A stretch of DNA of 52,146 nt from Deltaproteobacteria bacterium (GTDB lineage: Bacteria; Myxococcota_A; Polyangia; Polyangiales; JADJMO01). The DNA lies in contig JALHOE010000037.1 of NCBI GenBank assembly GCA_022843175.1, positions 1-52,146 on the forward strand. The letters are read 5' to 3'. The notes under the pieces are model-generated. The model searched no databases. It worked only from the letters and a program-made list of their open reading frames with translations, and had not been told where the DNA came from. The position numbers and the translations under genes were made by a program. Below, one piece after another: positions 8,820 to 16,639 of this stretch (position 1 is the first letter of the stretch; each line of letters begins with the position of its first letter).

Positions 8820-9629
8820 TCAGTAGAGGCCGATCTCGACCCAATCGGTCGAGTAGTTCGCAATGATCTTCGTTGCGCGATCGAAGTCCGCGTCCGACAC
8901 GGTGTCGCCGAAGGCATCGCGCAGAACCTCCTCGGCATCGTACGGACCTCCGCAGGTGTACTGGTAGCTGCCCTCACCACCGTCATAAGGCACGCCCTGA
9001 GCTGGATCCTCGTACCTTGAGAAGAACCAACGGCACAGATCGATGACTGCCTGGCGCTCTCCCGCGAGCCGATCCTCGAAGTCGTCGTCCGGGTACTGGG
9101 GCTCATCAAGTTCGATTGCCACCGGCTCCGCCTCGATGTCGACAGGCTCCGCACCGACCAGCTTGCGAACATAGTCGAGGCCGTGCGGCGTGAGGCGAAG
9201 CTCGATGTGGTGGTCGTACTCGAAAGCGCCGACGTCGGTGAGCAAGCCGTCTTGGACGAGGTGCAGGACGAAGAGGTCGCCGTGCTTCGGCAGCGTGATG
9301 AGCGCGGTGTGCGTGCCATCGACCACTCTGCGCCCGTACAGCTCCAGGATCCGGCGCTCGAACTCGCTGTAGCGGGAGTTCAGCAGGCCGAGGTTCAGCT
9401 TGTACTGACGGACCGCCAGACCATCGATGTCCTTGTCCTTGCATCGGCGGTGACACGTCGGGCACAGCGCGATCAGGTTGTCGAAGTCGTGCCGCTTGAC
9501 CTTCGACCACTCCCGGATGTGATGGACATCGACCGGAATCTGTCGGCAGGTTGGTATCGCGCATCGATGACCCGCTTCAACGAGGACCCGCCTGCGCAAC
9601 TCGGCGGGGACGTCCGGACGTGCGCTCAC
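8820..9629 (-). CDS. HNH endonuclease with a C-terminal extension
   Basis: The 269-residue product has an N-terminal HNH nuclease fold: Cys23 and Cys28 (HRCAIPTC), His36-His37 (VHHI), Asn51 (NLIAL) and CPTCH (Cys56, Cys59, His60). His37, Asn51 and His60 match the HNH catalytic set, and the cysteines match the structural zinc site. Residues 90-269 form an unrecognised acidic domain rich in Tyr and Asp. HNH genes in mobile elements act in restriction, homing or packaging. No methyltransferase is adjacent, so the role is open. Confidence 0.85.
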   Translation of the reverse strand: MSARPDVPAELRRRVLVEAGHRCAIPTCRQIPVDVHHIREWSKVKRHDFDNLIALCPTCHRRCKDKDIDGLAVRQYKLNLGLLNSRYSEFERRILELYGRRVVDGTHTALITLPKHGDLFVLHLVQDGLLTDVGAFEYDHHIELRLTPHGLDYVRKLVGAEPVDIEAEPVAIELDEPQYPDDDFEDRLAGERQAVIDLCRWFFSRYEDPAQGVPYDGGEGSYQYTCGGPYDAEEVLRDAFGDTVSDADFDRATKIIANYSTDWVEIGLY

Positions 9630-9711
9630 CTCGGCAATGTACGCGCAGCGCGCCGAACTGTGGCGCGGAGTATTTAGCGCTCGTGTCGTCGCTCAGTGAA
9701 GTGAGGTGGCC

Positions 9712-11436
9712 TCAGCAGGGCAGGCACATCTTCGTATACGCGCAGGATGTGAAGCAGTTGTCGCAAGTGCCTGTTTTGCAGCAAGCGACGCCTGGATTCT
9801 TACAGTCGGCATCGGTGGCGCACCCGGCGGCGCAGAAGCTACTCGCTGATTTCGAGTCCTTCCAGCAGTCCATGCCGCCACTCGAATCGCATGCGCCGCC
9901 GCCACAGGTGCCGCAGCCGTGGTAGTACCGCTCATCGTTCGGTACGCAGACGTAGGGCCCATCGGGAACGCTGAACCCCCCCGAGGACCCAAGGTGGGGA
10001 GCACATACGCTGCTCACGCAGTCCATCCCCGTGTGGCATCGACAAGAATCGGCGGCGGTGGGTCCGCAGACGCCGGTGAGCTTGTCTGTCTTGCCACCCG
10101 TTTCCTTCACACGGCAACAACTCGTCTTGTCGATGGGATCGAGAGGGCAGTCGGCGTTTGTGTCGCAGGTCGCGCTGCACCGAGGTGCCTCGCCTTTGAC
10201 CCACTCGGTGCAGGTAGTGCCCGTTCCGCAGCAGCTCCGCGCTGTACCGCTTCCACAGATGCTCGCAGTCGCGCAGCACGAACCGGTGACGCACGCCATT
10301 CCTGCTGGGCAGGAACCCGTCGGATTTGTTGGGCTACATCCCGTAGCAGAGCATCCGCCACACACGCCGTAAGCGGTGCCGGCCCCGTTGCACGTTTGCG
10401 TGCCCGCTCCTCCCGCCGAGCAAGTGCAACTGCGAACTTCTCCCGGTTTGCAGGCACAACCGCAGCCGCTCCACGTGCCGCCACCACACACCTGCGTGCC
10501 CTTCGTGCCGCTGGGGCAATCGCACGAGCGCGTTGCGCCCGCTACACACGGTGGGGCGACATGTGATCCCCAACCAAAACACTCGCCCACGGCCGGGCAA
10601 TTGGCCGTGTAGCAAACCTGCTCGCTGGCCTCGTCCGCGCAACTGCTGTTGACGCAGGGATCCTCGCCACTGCGGCACGACCGCGCTAGGCACTTCCGAT
10701 CGGGATCAACTCTGTCGAGACACGTCCGGCAAGCCTCTCCCGTCGGCGCACGGGCGCACGGACCGAAGCCGTCGGTGTCGCCCGAGGGGCATTCCATGCC
10801 GGCGGCGCAGCCGATGCCCGTCCCTGGTAGCCCCTTGAGCGCATAGGCGGCGAGATACACGGCCCAAGAGTTGATCTTCGTGCCGAGAGGAAACGAGCAC
10901 CCGTCTGCCATCGCGAAGAAGTCTTGGTCGCAGGGATCCGTTGGAGAGGCCCAAGTACAGAGAAGGCCCCCTTCCTTCGAGCACCGCGAATAGCAGCTAT
11001 CGTGTTTCTCGCAGGCAAGGTTCAAGCACGGCGCGACGCCGCCGATGACGAGCAACTTCTCCCCGTCATGTCCAGGCCCGCAGTACCAAGCGGTGCCACC
11101 TGCGTGCAGCGCCTGCGAAATCGATGCGCTCGTCGAGGCCGCGAGTGGCGCGCAGCCCAAGTGCGTTCGGATCCTGTTGACCCACTCCACGAGCTTGCCG
11201 GGCTGCGTCCAGGTCTCTGCAGTCACCCTGACTCCGACGCCTTCGAGGAACCGCTGCGCGTCCAGGACTCGTTGGCGGACGACGGCAACATCCAGCTTCT
11301 CGATCTCGTCACAAGCCATGCGCCTGGCGTTGTCGACCTCGGCTTCGGCCGAAGCGCAGCGGGTCGAGCTGACGGCGAGGACGGAGATAGTCAGCGCCCC
11401 AGCAAGATTTGCAATGCGCCTGTTCGCAATTCGCAT
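9712..11436 (-). CDS. Secreted Cys-rich protein with a phospholipase A2-like motif
   Basis: The product has 574 residues and begins with a signal peptide ending near STRCASA. Residues 115-155 contain YCGPGHDG, resembling the calcium loop of secreted phospholipase A2, followed by ACEKHDSCYSRC, which matches the PLA2 catalytic helix pattern Cys-x2-His-Asp-x-Cys-Tyr (His145, Asp146). The remaining 400 residues are a long array of disulfide-type Cys-rich modules (for example TRSCDCPSGTKGTQVC), common in myxobacterial extracellular proteins. PLA2 activity is inferred from the motif only. Two further catalytic features, the loop glycines and the distal Asp, need a structural model. Confidence 0.8.
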   Translation of the reverse strand: MRIANRRIANLAGALTISVLAVSSTRCASAEAEVDNARRMACDEIEKLDVAVVRQRVLDAQRFLEGVGVRVTAETWTQPGKLVEWVNRIRTHLGCAPLAASTSASISQALHAGGTAWYCGPGHDGEKLLVIGGVAPCLNLACEKHDSCYSRCSKEGGLLCTWASPTDPCDQDFFAMADGCSFPLGTKINSWAVYLAAYALKGLPGTGIGCAAGMECPSGDTDGFGPCARAPTGEACRTCLDRVDPDRKCLARSCRSGEDPCVNSSCADEASEQVCYTANCPAVGECFGWGSHVAPPCVAGATRSCDCPSGTKGTQVCGGGTWSGCGCACKPGEVRSCTCSAGGAGTQTCNGAGTAYGVCGGCSATGCSPTNPTGSCPAGMACVTGSCCATASICGSGTARSCCGTGTTCTEWVKGEAPRCSATCDTNADCPLDPIDKTSCCRVKETGGKTDKLTGVCGPTAADSCRCHTGMDCVSSVCAPHLGSSGGFSVPDGPYVCVPNDERYYHGCGTCGGGACDSSGGMDCWKDSKSASSFCAAGCATDADCKNPGVACCKTGTCDNCFTSCAYTKMCLPC

Positions 11437-11555
11437 GACGCCCTCCCCCGTCGCCGTCGGCGACGGAGCAAGGTTAACACGGGCGACGCGTGGCGATCAG
11501 CGTCGCTTGTCAGGCACAGACGAGCGCTCGAACCAACCTGGCGAATGCATCGCGA

Positions 11556-12539
11556 TCACCGTCCAAAAGGCACATGGAGCAACCCGGCGGCGCGTTCCTT
11601 CGCGCGATCGCCCCGACGGTCGTATCGAGCCGTGGTGGTCGGTGAGGCATGGCCAACCATGGCCTGCACGGTGGCGATGTCGGCACCGGCATCGAGCAAA
11701 TCCCCGATGCAGCTCCGACGCATATCGTGCGGCGAGAAGTGCTGGAGCTTCGCATGTCCGCCGAGGTGGCGAAGCCGCTCCGCGACAGCTTGGTCGGTCA
11801 TCCGACGATGCTCGATGGCGCCGCCCTTCCTGACGGGGAACAGGAGCGGACCCGGCTCGTCACCACGGTGACGAAGCCACGCATCCATGGCGGCGTGCGC
11901 GCCGTTCGAGATGTAGACCCTCCGTTGCTTGTTGCCCTTGCCCTGCACGACGAGCGCGCCTGTCATCGTGTCGAAGTCGGCAAGGTCGAGCGCGACGACC
12001 TCGGCTCGTCGGAGACCACCGGCGTAGAGCACGCCGAGAAGAGCTGCATCACGTGCGCCGACGGCAACGTTCGGATCGCAGAGATTGAAGAGAGCGCGCA
12101 ACTCTCCCTGCGAGATCGCGCGACCCTTAGGAAGGCGGGTACCACGCACCGGGCCGACCGAAATCGCCCTGGTCATCTGCTCGGCTGAAATCAACCCGAG
12201 CCCGAACGCCGTCTTGAGGGTTCCTCGCAACGCAGCAAGCATCCGGTTCGCCGTCGCGGGCGCGTAGGACTCCGCGAGCTTGGACCGGATCGCCGACGTG
12301 TGTCCGTAGTCCAGGCGATGGCACGGGAGCTTGAGCATGTCCGGGGCACCCATGGCGATCGTCGCGATCGCGTTCAGCGCGGCCGTCATGGTCCGCCTGG
12401 ACCCGGACGACAGCGACGCGAGATACACGACAGCGGGGTGTCGCTCGGGCGCGCTCACCTCGTGTGTGACGATGACGAGGGGTGCGTTGGGCTGGGACGG
12501 ACTACTTTCGGAAACGTCACTTCTCGTAAGGGCTTCCAT
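11556..12539 (-). CDS. Tyrosine recombinase / integrase (XerC/D-like)
   Basis: The 327-residue product has a core-binding SAM-like domain (about 35-130) and a catalytic domain. The active-site set is complete: Arg177 (GGLRRAE), Lys201 or Lys204 (GKGNKQR), His271 and Arg274 (HDMRRS), His297 (VGHAS) and the nucleophile Tyr306 (ARYDRR). Length and organisation match Xer-type or simple integrases lacking an arm-binding domain. It lies 5.4 kb from the left end. Its start is directly preceded by the promoter module shared with other genes of the element. It could integrate or excise the element, or resolve dimers. No excisionase is adjacent. Confidence 0.93.
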   Translation of the reverse strand: MEALTRSDVSESSPSQPNAPLVIVTHEVSAPERHPAVVYLASLSSGSRRTMTAALNAIATIAMGAPDMLKLPCHRLDYGHTSAIRSKLAESYAPATANRMLAALRGTLKTAFGLGLISAEQMTRAISVGPVRGTRLPKGRAISQGELRALFNLCDPNVAVGARDAALLGVLYAGGLRRAEVVALDLADFDTMTGALVVQGKGNKQRRVYISNGAHAAMDAWLRHRGDEPGPLLFPVRKGGAIEHRRMTDQAVAERLRHLGGHAKLQHFSPHDMRRSCIGDLLDAGADIATVQAMVGHASPTTTARYDRRGDRAKERAAGLLHVPFGR

Positions 12540-12544
12540 GGGTG

Positions 12545-12573
12545 GCCGTACACGTCAGGTTCGGGTCCATCAA
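12545..12573 (-). promoter_or_regulatory. Promoter module of the integrase gene (shared family)
   Basis: On the minus strand TTGATG (12573-12568) and TACGGC (12550-12545) are 17 bp apart, and the ATG at 12539 follows after 5 nt. The -35 region sits in GGTTGATGGACC, which recurs in four other intergenic places in the element. The short distance to ATG suggests a leaderless transcript. Confidence 0.6.
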
Positions 12574-12631
12574 CCTCCAGGTGTCCGACACGGAGCCATC
12601 GGGACCTCGATGTGGGTGGTCGCCTCGCCGC

Positions 12632-12799
12632 ATGGGACTCGGCAACGCGGAGATCGCGATCATCGGGGCCGTGGTGGTGGTGTTCGCCCTCGGCTTCTTC
12701 CACGGGACGACGACGACACCGGCGCCGTCTCATCGGCAAGGATCGTGGGCGCAAGGCGGAGCGTTCGGGAAAGTAGCGCTCCTTAGAACGTCGGGTTGA
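12632..12799 (+). CDS. Possible small single-pass membrane protein
   Basis: This 55-codon frame encodes a hydrophobic segment (IAIIGAVVVVFALGFF) after a short polar start and a basic, Ser/Gly-rich tail. No ribosome binding site is visible. It overlaps the end of the opposite-strand gene by 17 bp. I report it because it fills an otherwise empty 240-bp gap, but it may be chance. Confidence 0.3.
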   Translation: MGLGNAEIAIIGAVVVVFALGFFHGTTTTPAPSHRQGSWAQGGAFGKVALLRTSG

Positions 12800-13475
12800 G
12801 GTAGATGCCCAGGCACAGCGAGGGCCGCAGTCGTGTCTCCAACTTGTCGCTTGCGTTCGTTGCTAGCTCCGCTCCGGCATCGAGTGATGCCTGCTGCGCT
12901 TTCGAGAGGTAACCGGCGTTCTGCCACACCGCCGCGAGCGCGAAGCCGACCTCCGCTCCCGAACCGGCCGTCCAGCCAAGCGCCAACCCGATGCCAATCG
13001 CTAGGTCTTTTCCGTCGTTGGCCTTCATCGTAAGCCCTGCGGGAATGATCGCCGAAAGCGTGTAGCCGCGAGAGACGAGACTCTCCTGGATCTTCCCCTC
13101 GACGACATCGCGCCGCTTGTAGATCACGCCATTGGAGTAGAGCGCCACCGATGGGAGCACGAAGATTCCGGGTAGGAAGTAGTCGCCGCGATCACTGTCA
13201 CGGACCCTTGTGACCCGGCGTCCCTCAACAGCGAGGAATTGCGGCGCGTACAGAGGGACTACCAGCCCGTAGGGCGTTCCGATCGAGATTGGCGATGCCT
13301 TTGGAGCGGAAGACGATGCGTCCTTCTTCGGCGCCTTCGGATCTGTCTTGTCATCGGTATCGTTCGAGAGCGCGCCTTCCCTGAGCGCGGCGACCGCAGG
13401 CGCGGGGATCGCGAGCGCACCCAGGAATGCGGCCGTGCAAGAGACTGTTCGGAAGGCGAACCAGCCGTAGACCAT
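12783..13475 (-). CDS. Probable outer-membrane beta-barrel protein
   Basis: The product has 230 residues with a signal peptide (cleavage near AVAALREG), a Lys/Asp/Pro-rich linker (about 38-62) and then alternating hydrophobic strands such as PYGLVVPLYAPQFLAVEG and DLAIGIGLALGWTAGSG, ending in LGIYLNPTF with a terminal Phe. A C-terminal aromatic residue is the usual signal for beta-barrel assembly. Function is unknown. The upstream minus-strand DNA carries ACCTAGGAGGTACC, a strong ribosome binding site. Confidence 0.72.
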   Translation of the reverse strand: MVYGWFAFRTVSCTAAFLGALAIPAPAVAALREGALSNDTDDKTDPKAPKKDASSSAPKASPISIGTPYGLVVPLYAPQFLAVEGRRVTRVRDSDRGDYFLPGIFVLPSVALYSNGVIYKRRDVVEGKIQESLVSRGYTLSAIIPAGLTMKANDGKDLAIGIGLALGWTAGSGAEVGFALAAVWQNAGYLSKAQQASLDAGAELATNASDKLETRLRPSLCLGIYLNPTF

Positions 13476-13526
13476 TCGGTACCTCCTAGGTTCGGAGCGC
13501 GAGCCGTCATCCCGAAGGCGCGCACG

Positions 13527-13808
13527 CTATCGGCTAAGGATGACCAACCAGCCGGCCTTGTGGGCATGATGACCGCTCGACGCCTGCACCGGGTTGATCG
13601 ACTTAATCGTGTAGGCCGTGTTTGCAGCCAGGAACGTGTTGAGGCTCGTGGCACCGGCATCCATAGCCTCGACGAAGATCGCCTTCTCCTTTGGCCCAGT
13701 CGTTGGCGCAACTTGGGCGGCGACCTCCGTGCTGCGAAATGCGAGAACTGCGATGAGCGCGACAACCGCCAGCATGCTCGTGAGTGCGATCTTCCTGACG
13801 TGGTTCAT
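13527..13808 (-). CDS. Small secreted or membrane-anchored protein
   Basis: Start at 13808 is supported by GGAGGG 8 nt upstream and by a signal-type N-terminus (RKIALTSMLAVVALIAVLAF). The open frame upstream of this is unlikely to be coding. The mature part (about 60 residues) includes FVEAMDAGATSLNTFLAANT and a His-rich stretch. No family was recognised. A TCACCCC-N3-GGGGTGA palindrome lies 54 bp upstream. Confidence 0.68.
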   Translation of the reverse strand: MNHVRKIALTSMLAVVALIAVLAFRSTEVAAQVAPTTGPKEKAIFVEAMDAGATSLNTFLAANTAYTIKSINPVQASSGHHAHKAGWLVILSR

Positions 13809-13861
13809 TGGCGTCCCTCCGTTGTGGTCCCGAGGATGCACGAAGTCGGGCGCGCTTGACC

Positions 13862-13878
13862 TCACCCCGTAGGGGTGA
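13862..13878. promoter_or_regulatory. Palindrome TCACCCC-N3-GGGGTGA, copy 1
   Basis: A perfect 7-bp inverted repeat with a 3-nt spacer (GTA). It lies 54 bp upstream of the small secreted protein gene and 46 bp beyond the stop of the DUF6602-like gene. It is followed by GACGTCTC, as in copy 3. Because another copy lies between divergent genes, an operator is more likely than a terminator. No T-run follows. Confidence 0.55.
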
Positions 13879-13924
13879 CGACGTCTCTGTACGAGACCGG
13901 CGGTGTGCCGTCGGGGACTCCCGG

Positions 13925-14713
13925 CTAAGCAGGCCGGAGTGCCTCCATGATCGCGATGTAGCGCGGGTGGATGTCCACCGGGTTGATCGGCACGCGGACG
14001 GGCATCGTCATCGCGATCGCCCAATCGATGAAGGCTTCGAGCACCTCGGTCTTGTCATCCTTGCCCTGCCATCCGGGAAGAGAGCGCCGGTCTCCACGTC
14101 GGAGGAACTGGAAGCACCCACGCCCATCGCCGAAGTCAATGAGGTACCCCCGATCGAGTACGAACACGGCATCGACGCTTCGGGAAGGGGCGGCACGCAC
14201 GCGTTCCAGAAGCGTCGCCATCGCGAGCTGCGACTCCATCGCGAAGAGGAAGAAGGGCGGTTGCTCGGCGAAGCGTTCAACGTCGCTCGGCGAAGCCTGC
14301 ACGACGGTCCTGTCGGGCAACTCGACACGAAGTTCGCGTAGGCGTTGTCCATTCGCGAGGGTGCTGCTGAGATGCTCGGAGGTGAGCACCGACTTGATCT
14401 CCCCGACCATGGCGACGCCTTCAATGAGGTACGTGGTCTGATCGCCTATGGTGGTGCGTGGGTGGAACTCGTGGCCGATCACGACGTCCATTTGCCCCGA
14501 GAGCTTGTCGTAGCTGTCGCGAAGTTGTCCGGTGCCGACGCCGCGTCGAGGGTTGGTGATTGTTCGGAGAAGGACGCGGAGCACCGACTCCACTGCGCTC
14601 CCCTTGACGGTCGCGTGATCGAACACCAACCGTGCGTTCGCGAGTGCGCGACGCAGGTCTTGCTCCCAGGCAGCGGTCTGCTCGCGACTCAGGGGATTCA
14701 GGCGTTCGATCAT
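13925..14713 (-). CDS. DUF6602-like PD-(D/E)XK nuclease-fold protein
   Basis: The 262-residue product has the layout of DUF6602-type proteins: a helical N-terminus, GTGQLRDSYDKLSGQMDVVI (Asp76), then a strand with VAMVGEIKSVL (Glu105-x-Lys107). The Asp-Xn-Glu-x-Lys pattern is the PD-(D/E)XK nuclease core. The C-terminal half is mixed alpha/beta with YLIDFGDGRG. Family members are found in defence neighbourhoods, but no activity is established for this protein. Its ATG directly abuts the stop codon (TAA ATG) of the upstream wHTH gene, so the two are translationally coupled. Confidence 0.78.
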   Translation of the reverse strand: MIERLNPLSREQTAAWEQDLRRALANARLVFDHATVKGSAVESVLRVLLRTITNPRRGVGTGQLRDSYDKLSGQMDVVIGHEFHPRTTIGDQTTYLIEGVAMVGEIKSVLTSEHLSSTLANGQRLRELRVELPDRTVVQASPSDVERFAEQPPFFLFAMESQLAMATLLERVRAAPSRSVDAVFVLDRGYLIDFGDGRGCFQFLRRGDRRSLPGWQGKDDKTEVLEAFIDWAIAMTMPVRVPINPVDIHPRYIAIMEALRPA

Positions 14714-15118
14714 TTACGCCACGAGGTACCGTGTCGCCCTCTTGATGCCCTTCTTCTTGATCGACCGGTTCGATAGGCCGAGCTGCATCGGCAGCGTCAG
14801 ATCCCTCTTCCCGATGCCGAGGGCCTTTTGGATGTCCTCCGAGCGCAGACCATCCTTCGCCTGACGCAGGAGAGCCAACACAGCGTCGACGATCTTTTGC
14901 TGATCGGCCTTGGTGCGGCGTGCCCCTTTGCGGGTTCGGGGAAGTCCGGTTCGCGTCGGCGCGGTCGTCGCCGGCCGTTGTCGACCGACGCGCCCGCGAC
15001 GCGAGGTCGAGCTAGCGACGTCGGTCAGCTCCGACAGCGAGGCGCTCTTGAGGGCATCCAGGACCGAGATGGCGAACTGCTCGGCGAGAACCGCGATGGC
15101 GCGGCGAAGTTCGGACAT
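14714..15118 (-). CDS. Small DNA-binding protein with C-terminal winged helix
   Basis: The 134-residue product begins MSELRRAIAVLAEQFAISVL, a helical part, followed by a basic Arg/Thr/Pro linker (about 37-72) and a winged-helix-like C-terminus: IVDAVLALLRQAKDGLRSED, then ALGIGKRDLTLPMQLGLS and KKKGIKRATRY. This layout resembles a myxobacterial family of chromatin-like or regulatory proteins. It forms a two-gene unit with the PD-(D/E)XK-like gene and could regulate it or be part of one complex. It is divergent from the outer-membrane gene at 15239. Confidence 0.75.
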   Translation of the reverse strand: MSELRRAIAVLAEQFAISVLDALKSASLSELTDVASSTSRRGRVGRQRPATTAPTRTGLPRTRKGARRTKADQQKIVDAVLALLRQAKDGLRSEDIQKALGIGKRDLTLPMQLGLSNRSIKKKGIKRATRYLVA

Positions 15119-15146
15119 GCCGGCACCATATCAGAGCCGAAGTCAA

Positions 15147-15163
15147 TCACCCCGCTGGGGTGA
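15147..15163. promoter_or_regulatory. Palindrome TCACCCC-N3-GGGGTGA, copy 2
   Basis: A perfect inverted repeat with spacer GCT in the 120-bp region between two divergent genes. It is 29 bp upstream of the wHTH gene start on the minus strand and 76 bp upstream of the outer-membrane gene start on the plus strand. This position argues for an operator controlling one or both genes. Confidence 0.6.
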
Positions 15164-15238
15164 GACCTCACGGCGTCGCCGTCGCGCATTTCCTGACGCT
15201 ATTGCTTCCCGTACTCTTCGGGCCTCGGAGGAAGACAA

Positions 15239-16093
15239 ATGAGGGCGGGGTTCGGGCTGCTGGGCGTGAGTGTCCTGCTCATCGCACGCGCATCGTCGGC
15301 GTGCGACAGCGACTCTCAATGCAAAGGGGATCGGGTTTGCGAAAACGGGACATGCGTCACACCTTCGGCGAAGAAGCCGAAGAAGGCTGACGAGCCGAAG
15401 AAGGCCGAAGAGCCGCCGCCCAAGGTCAAACCGAAGAAGAGCGACGACGAGGACGCGGCCGAGGAGGAGACGCCGAAGAAGAAGAAGGCTCCAGTCGACG
15501 ACGGTGACGACAGTGGAGAGCCCGACAAGAAGCTGCAACCCCGAGCTGCTGGAGTCGAGCCTCCATCGAGCGTTTGGAGCGGCGCGAAGGCACCGGTCAA
15601 TATCATGATCGGCCTCATCCTCGGCGACAGCTTCCGCGCGAACAGCGAGAACGTTCTCTTCGGTTTCGGCGGCGGCCTGCAAGTGGCCTTTCTGACCGGT
15701 AACAGTTTCGTGGGCCTGCACTGGCACGAGCACCTGATCAACGAGAAGACCGAGACGCGGCCGGGGACGTTCGGCGGAAACGTCACTCTCACCGCGAGGG
15801 GCAGGTCGAGCTACTACACCGTCGAAGCCGGTCAGCACGTTCGTCTCAGCGAAGACTTCTTCATGCGACTTCTGGTCGGGATCGGTTTGCTGCGCACTTC
15901 GGTGGCGGTCAGCGCATCGGATGGAACCTCGATCAGCGGCGGCGAGTACGCCCTCATCTTCGAGCCAGGGATCGGCTTCTTCTCGCGGTGGATCGGAAAG
16001 AACTGGTACAGCGGGGTCCAACTCAGCTCGTTGATGAACTTCACGGGGATCGCTTCGTTCAATCTCTATGCTGGTCTTGGGTACGCGTTCTAA
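15239..16093 (+). CDS. Outer-membrane protein with Cys-knot-like N-terminus and charged linker
   Basis: The product has 284 residues: a signal peptide, a short disulfide motif (CDSDSQCKGDRVCENGTC), a Lys/Glu/Pro/Asp-rich linker (about 42-100) and a C-terminal 170-residue domain of alternating strands ending GLGYAF, which fits an OmpA-like or small beta-barrel fold. The start is supported by TCGGAGGAAG 5-6 nt upstream. It is paralogous to the gene at 16640, sharing the same Cys motif and barrel layout. The two flank a lipoprotein gene in one apparent operon. Confidence 0.8.
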   Translation: MRAGFGLLGVSVLLIARASSACDSDSQCKGDRVCENGTCVTPSAKKPKKADEPKKAEEPPPKVKPKKSDDEDAAEEETPKKKKAPVDDGDDSGEPDKKLQPRAAGVEPPSSVWSGAKAPVNIMIGLILGDSFRANSENVLFGFGGGLQVAFLTGNSFVGLHWHEHLINEKTETRPGTFGGNVTLTARGRSSYYTVEAGQHVRLSEDFFMRLLVGIGLLRTSVAVSASDGTSISGGEYALIFEPGIGFFSRWIGKNWYSGVQLSSLMNFTGIASFNLYAGLGYAF

Positions 16094-16102
16094 GGGGGGG
16101 CT

Positions 16103-16558
16103 ATGTCTGCATTCCGTTCGGTCCTGGGTGTCGCGGTGGCGTTGCCGTTCCTCACTGCGTGCGGCACGACGATCACGTACTCGCAGCTCAACCCGGCGCC
16201 GCACGCCATGAAGAAGCGACCTCCTCATCAGGTGGTGTTGTTCGTCGGCAAGCGCCCCAAGCGCGCCTACGTCGAGGTCGGTCTTCTCGAAGCCCAACAA
16301 GACAGCGTGTACTCAGCGGATGACCGTGAGGCGATCCTTCGCAAGATGCGAGAAGACGCCGGAGAGCGCGGTTGCGAGGGCCTCATCGTCACCGGCAAGG
16401 AAGACAGCACCACCGGCTCGGTCAGCGACGGCCAGGGGTACGTGACGACCCTCAAGGGGTATCAAGCGACGTGCATCGTCTGGGACGAGAGTGCCGAGAG
16501 CGATGACGACGACGCGCCCAAGAAGAAGAAAAAGAAGAAGAAGGCCGACGACGAGTAG
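16103..16558 (+). CDS. Lipoprotein with poly-Lys acidic tail
   Basis: The 151-residue product has a lipobox (FLTAC, Cys20). A central alpha/beta domain (HQVVLFVGKRPKRAYVEVGL, then a Cys-containing strand GERGCEGLIVTG) recalls small lipoproteins with YbjQ/DUF4156-like folds (weak resemblance). The C-terminus is a run of Asp followed by nine Lys. The gene starts 9 bp after the preceding barrel gene, with a G-rich ribosome binding site, so both are in one operon. Confidence 0.75.
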   Translation: MSAFRSVLGVAVALPFLTACGTTITYSQLNPAPHAMKKRPPHQVVLFVGKRPKRAYVEVGLLEAQQDSVYSADDREAILRKMREDAGERGCEGLIVTGKEDSTTGSVSDGQGYVTTLKGYQATCIVWDESAESDDDDAPKKKKKKKKADDE

Positions 16559-16639
16559 TCCTCACCGTGAGTCGCGCGTAGGAGGGCCGGGTGATGGTTC
16601 ATCTCGCCGTACTCTCCGATGGTCGGGAGGGTTTCGATA

